In this document: positions 5,351 to 8,773 of the stretch, one piece after another
Numbering within the stretch: position 1 is the stretch's first letter
How the letters are laid out: each line of letters opens with the position of its first letter
Source: CAKSQL01 sp045606465
GTDB lineage: Bacteria > Bacillota > Clostridia > UBA1381
Direction: 5' to 3'
DNA: 8,773 bases
NCBI GenBank assembly: GCA_045606465.1
Contig: JAZURZ010000154.1
Coordinates: 1 to 8,773 of the forward strand
Notes under the pieces: generated by a model
The model's input: only the letters and a program-made list of their open reading frames with translations
Databases searched by the model: none
What the model was told of the DNA's origin: nothing
Program-made: the position numbers and the translations under genes

Positions 5351-6787
5351 CTATATGCTTTTATATATTTTAATAAATTCGTCTTTTTTATCAATTATTT
5401 CATTAAATCTTCGTATATACTCACAAGGGTCTTTAAAATTAAAAATTCTTTCTATTCTATCGCCACGAACAAGCTTTGATACTCCACCGCCCCCTGCTGC
5501 AATAATACTTTGAACCTCTTCCATTATATTTATATTATAAAAAGAATGATACCCCTCTTTTGCATATCCCACATTTTCAAGATTTCCCGAAATATTTTTT
5601 TGTCTATACATATAATATGGATATCTTTTTGTTTCTAACATTTTTTCTTGAGTATAATCAAGCATTTTTTCCATTTCAGACGACTCTGTAAGATTATACT
5701 CACTAAATCTGAAGGCAGCGGCTCTTTTTACACATAAAGAATGTACTGTTACATTCTCAGGGTCCAAAGATAAAACTTCGTCCAATGAATATTTAAACAT
5801 ATTAAAATCTTCTCCCGGAAGCCCTGCAATTAAATCCATGTTTATATTATTAAATCCACATTCTCTTGCTATATCAAAAGCTTCTTTTACCATTCGGCAA
5901 GTGTGTAATCTTCCGACTCTTTTTAATGTTTCATCGTTCATTGTCTGAGGATTTATGCTTATTCTGTCTATTCCTGCATCCTTAGCAATCAAAAGCTTTT
6001 GTTTAGTAATTGTATCGGCACGACCAGCTTCAAGAGTAAATTCCTTAATTGAGGATAAATTGATATTTTTATGTATTGATTTAAATATTTTAAAAAGATT
6101 TTCATCGGATATTGAAGTGGGTGTGCCTCCTCCAATATATATATTTTCAACTGAAAAACCAAGATCTGATATTATTTTTCCTGTTTTTTCAATTTCTTTA
6201 TCGAGAAGCTCTACATAATTATCCACATATTTTTTCCCTGTTCTTAAATCACTTGAAACAAATGAACAATACAAACATTTTGATGGACAAAATGGAATTC
6301 CTATATATATGCTTATTGAGTTTTCTTTTATACTTTTTAAAATTTCTATCTCTTTTTTAGCAACAGATATTGCAAGTTCCTTTTTTTTATCTGTTGCTCC
6401 AAAAACATTATCAAGTTCAAAATGTATCTGTTCCCATGACATTTTGTTTTCCTTCATCTGACGAACAACCTTTGCAGCCCTTATCCCCCAGAGAGCACCC
6501 CATGGAATTGATACTTTTTTAATTTTTTGTGCGCCTTTTAAAAATGCTCTTACAACAAAACACCTGAAAACTATTTTATCTTTTCTTTCATTTTCCTTTT
6601 TATATTCATATTTAAAGTTTCCATCATATATTTTGTCTTTATATTCTATCCTGGCATTTGTGAATATATAATTATTTTCATATTTAAAATCTGTAAAAAC
6701 ATTAACATCATCATTTTTATCAAAAAACATTTTCATAAAAACATTCATTTCATATTCACAAAAAAAGCCATTTTGAACAAGTCGCAT
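5351..6787 (-). CDS. hemZ: Radical SAM coproporphyrinogen dehydrogenase family protein HemZ
   Basis: The 478-residue protein has the HemZ layout: an N-terminal region of about 155 residues specific to the Gram-positive HemZ group, including IPWGALWGIRAAKVV (94-108), followed by a radical SAM core. The iron-sulfur cluster motif is CPSKCLYC (C167, C171, C174), and the SAM-binding GGGTPTS is at 219-225. The family is annotated as oxygen-independent coproporphyrinogen III oxidase/dehydrogenase; in many Clostridia without a heme pathway the true substrate is unclear. The C-terminus has the family's GYAKEGY and IAAGGGGVSKL segments. Length fits (about 480-500). AAAGGA lies 8 nt before the ATG, and the gene begins 17 nt after the MBL gene. 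In other Clostridia an MBL hydrolase and hemZ also sit side by side, usually before hisS-aspS; here that tail is replaced by the DnaC-like gene. Confidence 0.9.
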   Translation of the reverse strand: MRLVQNGFFCEYEMNVFMKMFFDKNDDVNVFTDFKYENNYIFTNARIEYKDKIYDGNFKYEYKKENERKDKIVFRCFVVRAFLKGAQKIKKVSIPWGALWGIRAAKVVRQMKENKMSWEQIHFELDNVFGATDKKKELAISVAKKEIEILKSIKENSISIYIGIPFCPSKCLYCSFVSSDLRTGKKYVDNYVELLDKEIEKTGKIISDLGFSVENIYIGGGTPTSISDENLFKIFKSIHKNINLSSIKEFTLEAGRADTITKQKLLIAKDAGIDRISINPQTMNDETLKRVGRLHTCRMVKEAFDIARECGFNNINMDLIAGLPGEDFNMFKYSLDEVLSLDPENVTVHSLCVKRAAAFRFSEYNLTESSEMEKMLDYTQEKMLETKRYPYYMYRQKNISGNLENVGYAKEGYHSFYNINIMEEVQSIIAAGGGGVSKLVRGDRIERIFNFKDPCEYIRRFNEIIDKKDEFIKIYKSI

Positions 6788-6804
6788 AATATTATTCCTT
6801 TATG

Positions 6805-7434
6805 TTAGTTTTGATAATTTATACTCATATTAAACTTTTTTTCATAATCTATTGTTGTAGAATTTCCATGACCGGGATACACTTTTATTTTTTCATTCAT
6901 TTGATAAATTTTATTATTCAATGAAAAAAACAATTCATTGTAATCACCAGTGGGTAAATCCCATCTTCCAGTAGTTCTTAAAAAGAGAGTATCACCGCTA
7001 AAAAGATTATTTTCTATTAAATAGCATACACTGCAATTTGTATGTCCCGGAGTTTTTATGCATTTTATTTTCATATCTGCCAACATAATTTCTTCAAGGT
7101 CAAGCATAGTTTTATCAACAAAATCACCAAAAAAATTTTCTCCAAACATATAAGACACATTTACTACAGGATTTTTTATATTTTCTTTACATTCTTCACT
7201 TGCAATAACATAAGCATTTGTAAGATTTTTCAACTCTTCTATAGCACAAACATGGTCATAATGGCAATGAGTTAAAAGTATTGCACAAACACAAAGTTTA
7301 TCTTTTTTCAATAATTCCGATAATTTTAAAAAACTATTTCCTGGATCTATTACAATGCATTTATCTGATTTTTCATTATGTAAAATATAACAATTTTCAT
7401 CTGTAGAAAAATCTATAATCTTTTTTATTATCAT
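6805..7434 (-). CDS. MBL-fold metallo-hydrolase, glyoxalase II-like (YcbL-type)
   Basis: The 209-residue cytosolic protein shows the full metal-binding set of the metallo-beta-lactamase superfamily: THCHYDH (H56, H58, D60, H61), GHT (H131), SGDTLF (D148) and PGHG (H189). The spacing and length match the short hydroxyacylglutathione-hydrolase-like group (about 205-215 residues), which lacks the C-terminal glutathione-binding domain of true glyoxalase II. The substrate is therefore likely a thioester or similar hydrolysable ester but is not determined. It starts 9 nt after dnaN, and its AGAGGG ribosome-binding site overlaps the dnaN stop codon, suggesting coupled translation. It precedes hemZ, a pairing seen in other Clostridia. 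Confidence 0.87.
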   Translation of the reverse strand: MIIKKIIDFSTDENCYILHNEKSDKCIVIDPGNSFLKLSELLKKDKLCVCAILLTHCHYDHVCAIEELKNLTNAYVIASEECKENIKNPVVNVSYMFGENFFGDFVDKTMLDLEEIMLADMKIKCIKTPGHTNCSVCYLIENNLFSGDTLFLRTTGRWDLPTGDYNELFFSLNNKIYQMNEKIKVYPGHGNSTTIDYEKKFNMSINYQN

Positions 7435-7439
7435 ATTTT

Positions 7440-7445
7440 CCCTCT
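7440..7445 (-). promoter_or_regulatory. Ribosome-binding site of the MBL gene overlapping the dnaN stop codon
   Basis: On the minus strand AGAGGG shares its first two bases with the TAG stop of dnaN (7444-7446) and stands 5 nt before the ATG at 7432-7434. Ribosomes finishing dnaN would release directly on this site. Confidence 0.7.
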
Positions 7446-8571
7446 AATTATAAAGTCTTATAGGTGAAATCATATAAGTATAGTTATCATTTTCATTTGA
7501 GCGAATAAAGCAAGGACTTCTTGGATGAGAAAATTCCATTTTTATCTGATCCTCTTCGCAAACTCTTAATGCTTCAAGTAAATATCTGTGATTAAATCCT
7601 ATTTCAATATTTTCACCCTTAATATCAACATCTACAATATCATGAACTTTACCTCTTCCTGTAATGCAGGTTATTTCAATTTTATCATAGCCAATATTTA
7701 ATCTTACAGGGATTTTTTCAACTTTTGTTGAAATATCATCATTTATTAAAAGGGAAGCTCTTTCAAGGCTGTCACAAAGAGATTTTGTATCAGCGGTAAC
7801 AAAAATTGAATTAGGTGTATTTAAAATAGGAGCATAATTAATAAATTCTCCATCTAAAAGCCCTGTTGTTACTTTGTAATCACCAAAATCAAATAATGCA
7901 TGACGAGAAGAAACTAAAATATTAATCTCATCATCACTATCCTTTAAAACCTTAGATAATTCTCTTAAGGTTTGTCCTGGTACAATAAATTTTTTATTTT
8001 CTAATTCTGCATTTACTATTTCCTTAACTAATGCAAGTCTATGGCCATCAGTTGCAGCAAGAGTTAAAACACCTGTGTCTATATCAAAACAAACACCTGT
8101 TATAATAGGTCTTTTTACATCATTTATTGCAGCTGAAAAAATAGTTTTTCTTATCATTTTTTTAATTTTTGACTGTTCTATTGAAAATTTATAAGTTTCA
8201 TTTACTACAGGAACAGCAGGATATTCTGCTGCAGACAAACCTTGAATATTAAATTCACTTTTATGACAGGTTATTGTAGCTATATTATTTTCTTCATTTA
8301 CATTTATATGTACCTCATAATCAGGAAGACGTCTTATGATTTCACCAAATATTCTTGAGCTTAAAGCAACGCTTCCGCCCTCTAAAACATTAAATTCTGT
8401 TTTGTATTCTATGCACATATCAATATTATTTCCTGTAATAAGAACTGAACCATCAGTGTTTGCTTCTATTTTTATACATTCTAAAATAGGCATAACTGAT
8501 TTTGTGGAAACTGCTTTTTGAACTGTATTTATAATTTCAAGCAATTGTAATTTTGGACAGGATAATTTCAT
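7444..8571 (-). CDS. dnaN: DNA polymerase III subunit beta (sliding clamp)
   Basis: The 375-residue protein is the homodimeric ring that tethers DNA polymerase III to DNA and acts as a hub for replication and repair partners. The N-terminus (MKLSCPKLQLLEIINTVQKA, then VSTKSVMPILECI) is the conserved opening of Firmicute DnaN. Further family segments are LSSRIFGEIIRRLP (about 71-84), AATDGHRLALV near the middle, the F-x-N-x-RYLLEAL stretch near the C-terminus, and the closing YMISPIRLYN, equivalent to the 'MPMRL' end. Length is normal (about 366-378). AAGGAG lies 9 nt before the ATG. Upstream is the origin-like region and not a gene, so it is the first gene of the operon in this window. No clear consensus promoter is visible between the trio element and the ATG, so read-through from an unseen dnaA is possible. 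Confidence 0.96.
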   Translation of the reverse strand: MKLSCPKLQLLEIINTVQKAVSTKSVMPILECIKIEANTDGSVLITGNNIDMCIEYKTEFNVLEGGSVALSSRIFGEIIRRLPDYEVHINVNEENNIATITCHKSEFNIQGLSAAEYPAVPVVNETYKFSIEQSKIKKMIRKTIFSAAINDVKRPIITGVCFDIDTGVLTLAATDGHRLALVKEIVNAELENKKFIVPGQTLRELSKVLKDSDDEINILVSSRHALFDFGDYKVTTGLLDGEFINYAPILNTPNSIFVTADTKSLCDSLERASLLINDDISTKVEKIPVRLNIGYDKIEITCITGRGKVHDIVDVDIKGENIEIGFNHRYLLEALRVCEEDQIKMEFSHPRSPCFIRSNENDNYTYMISPIRLYN

Positions 8572-8607
8572 AATATTTTTCTCCTTTTTGAAAAAAATTT
8601 TCTAACC

Positions 8608-8621
8608 TACCTACGTAGGTA
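8608..8621. repeat. 14-bp perfect palindrome between origin and dnaN
   Basis: TACCTACGTAGGTA is its own reverse complement and stands 37 bp before the dnaN ATG, next to the A/T-rich stretch. It has the size and symmetry of a dimeric regulator's operator. I do not recognise the regulator. No T run follows it, so it is not an intrinsic terminator. Confidence 0.5.
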
Positions 8622-8640
8622 TAATAATTATATTTATTTA

Positions 8641-8658
8641 TAGTAGTAATAGTAGTAG
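8641..8658 (+). promoter_or_regulatory. DnaA-trio element of the origin
   Basis: The plus strand reads TAGTAGTAATAGTAGTAG, six consecutive triplets of the form TAG or TAA. This matches the DnaA-trio rule (3'-G/A-A-T-5' repeats), the single-strand binding track for DnaA at bacterial origins. It is flanked on the right by a box-like site (8671-8679), 12 bp away, and on the left by A/T-only DNA, the expected polarity for unwinding toward dnaN. Confidence 0.7.
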
Positions 8659-8773
8659 GAATGTTAACAGGGTGGAAAAGTTAATTTTATTAGGCTGTTA
8701 TGCTAAAAAATTATAAACATTATGTTTTGTATAAGCTATGGATAAAAATATTTTATAAACATGAAAAAATATT

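Larger units (their letters stand above)
8602..8762 (-). other. oriC: Candidate origin of replication (oriC), dnaA-dnaN type intergenic region
   Basis: This gap contains no convincing gene but has the ordered parts of a Bacillus-type origin. From the right there are DnaA-box-like 9-mers (consensus TTATCCACA): minus-strand TTATCCATA (8737-8745, 8 of 9), TTATACAAA (8726-8734, 7 of 9) and TTTTCCACC (8671-8679, 7 of 9), plus two plus-strand copies of TTATAAACA (8711-8719 and 8753-8761, 7 of 9). Next is a DnaA-trio run (8641-8658), then an A/T-only stretch (8621-8640) suited to unwinding, then a 14-bp palindrome (8608-8621) and dnaN. The same order on the same side of dnaN is known from B. subtilis. 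dnaA is expected just right of the window. The boxes are imperfect, so box assignments are tentative. Confidence 0.65.

Noticed and set aside
6219..6227. A perfect DnaA box (TTATCCACA) inside hemZ
   Set aside because: It is a single site in coding sequence, encoding the YVDNYV segment, with no companion boxes or A/T unwinding element. The clustered elements near dnaN explain origin function better.

Overview
The window comes from a low-GC Firmicute, most likely a member of the Clostridia. The support is an AT-rich sequence with strong purine-rich Shine-Dalgarno sites, a Gram-positive HemZ, a clostridial-type DnaC-like ATPase with a C-x2-C...C-x-C zinc knuckle, secreted 'copper amine oxidase N-terminal/stalk'-type proteins, and a Bacillus-like arrangement of origin elements next to dnaN. 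The species cannot be named from sequence alone.

Right part (4337-8773), minus strand: a candidate replication origin occupies 8602-8762. It has an AT-rich stretch, a near-perfect run of DnaA-trio triplets, and several DnaA-box-like 9-mers. It is followed by a compact co-directional run of four genes: dnaN (sliding clamp), an MBL-fold hydrolase of the glyoxalase II type, hemZ (radical SAM coproporphyrinogen dehydrogenase family) and a DnaC/DnaI-like AAA+ ATPase. Gaps are 9, 17 and 30 nt, so this reads as one operon. The usual dnaN neighbours (an S4-domain protein, recF, gyrB) are absent here. dnaA is expected just beyond the right edge but is not visible.

Middle part (1907-4290): an isolated plus-strand gene (3933-4241) encodes a small Asn/Ser-rich lipoprotein. 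Its leader can fold as an H-type pseudoknot that abuts the Shine-Dalgarno site. It converges on the dnaN operon at a shared bidirectional terminator. Divergent from it is a secreted 310-residue stalk-domain protein preceded by an ECF-sigma-like promoter. Behind that is a shorter tandem paralogue broken by a one-base deletion in an A run. Each paralogue carries its own related hairpin terminator.

Left part (1-1887), minus strand: a metY-type O-acetylhomoserine sulfhydrylase gene has its own sigma-A promoter and a strong terminator. Beyond it lie two perfectly spaced, strong sigma-A promoters in tandem (TTGACA-17-TAAAAT and TTGACA-17-TATAAT). They are followed by about 255 nt of hairpin-rich leader with a boxA-like element. 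This is the signature of a ribosomal RNA operon promoter, so a 16S rRNA gene is expected just left of the window. Everything except the small lipoprotein gene is transcribed leftward, away from the proposed origin, as expected for highly expressed genes co-oriented with replication.
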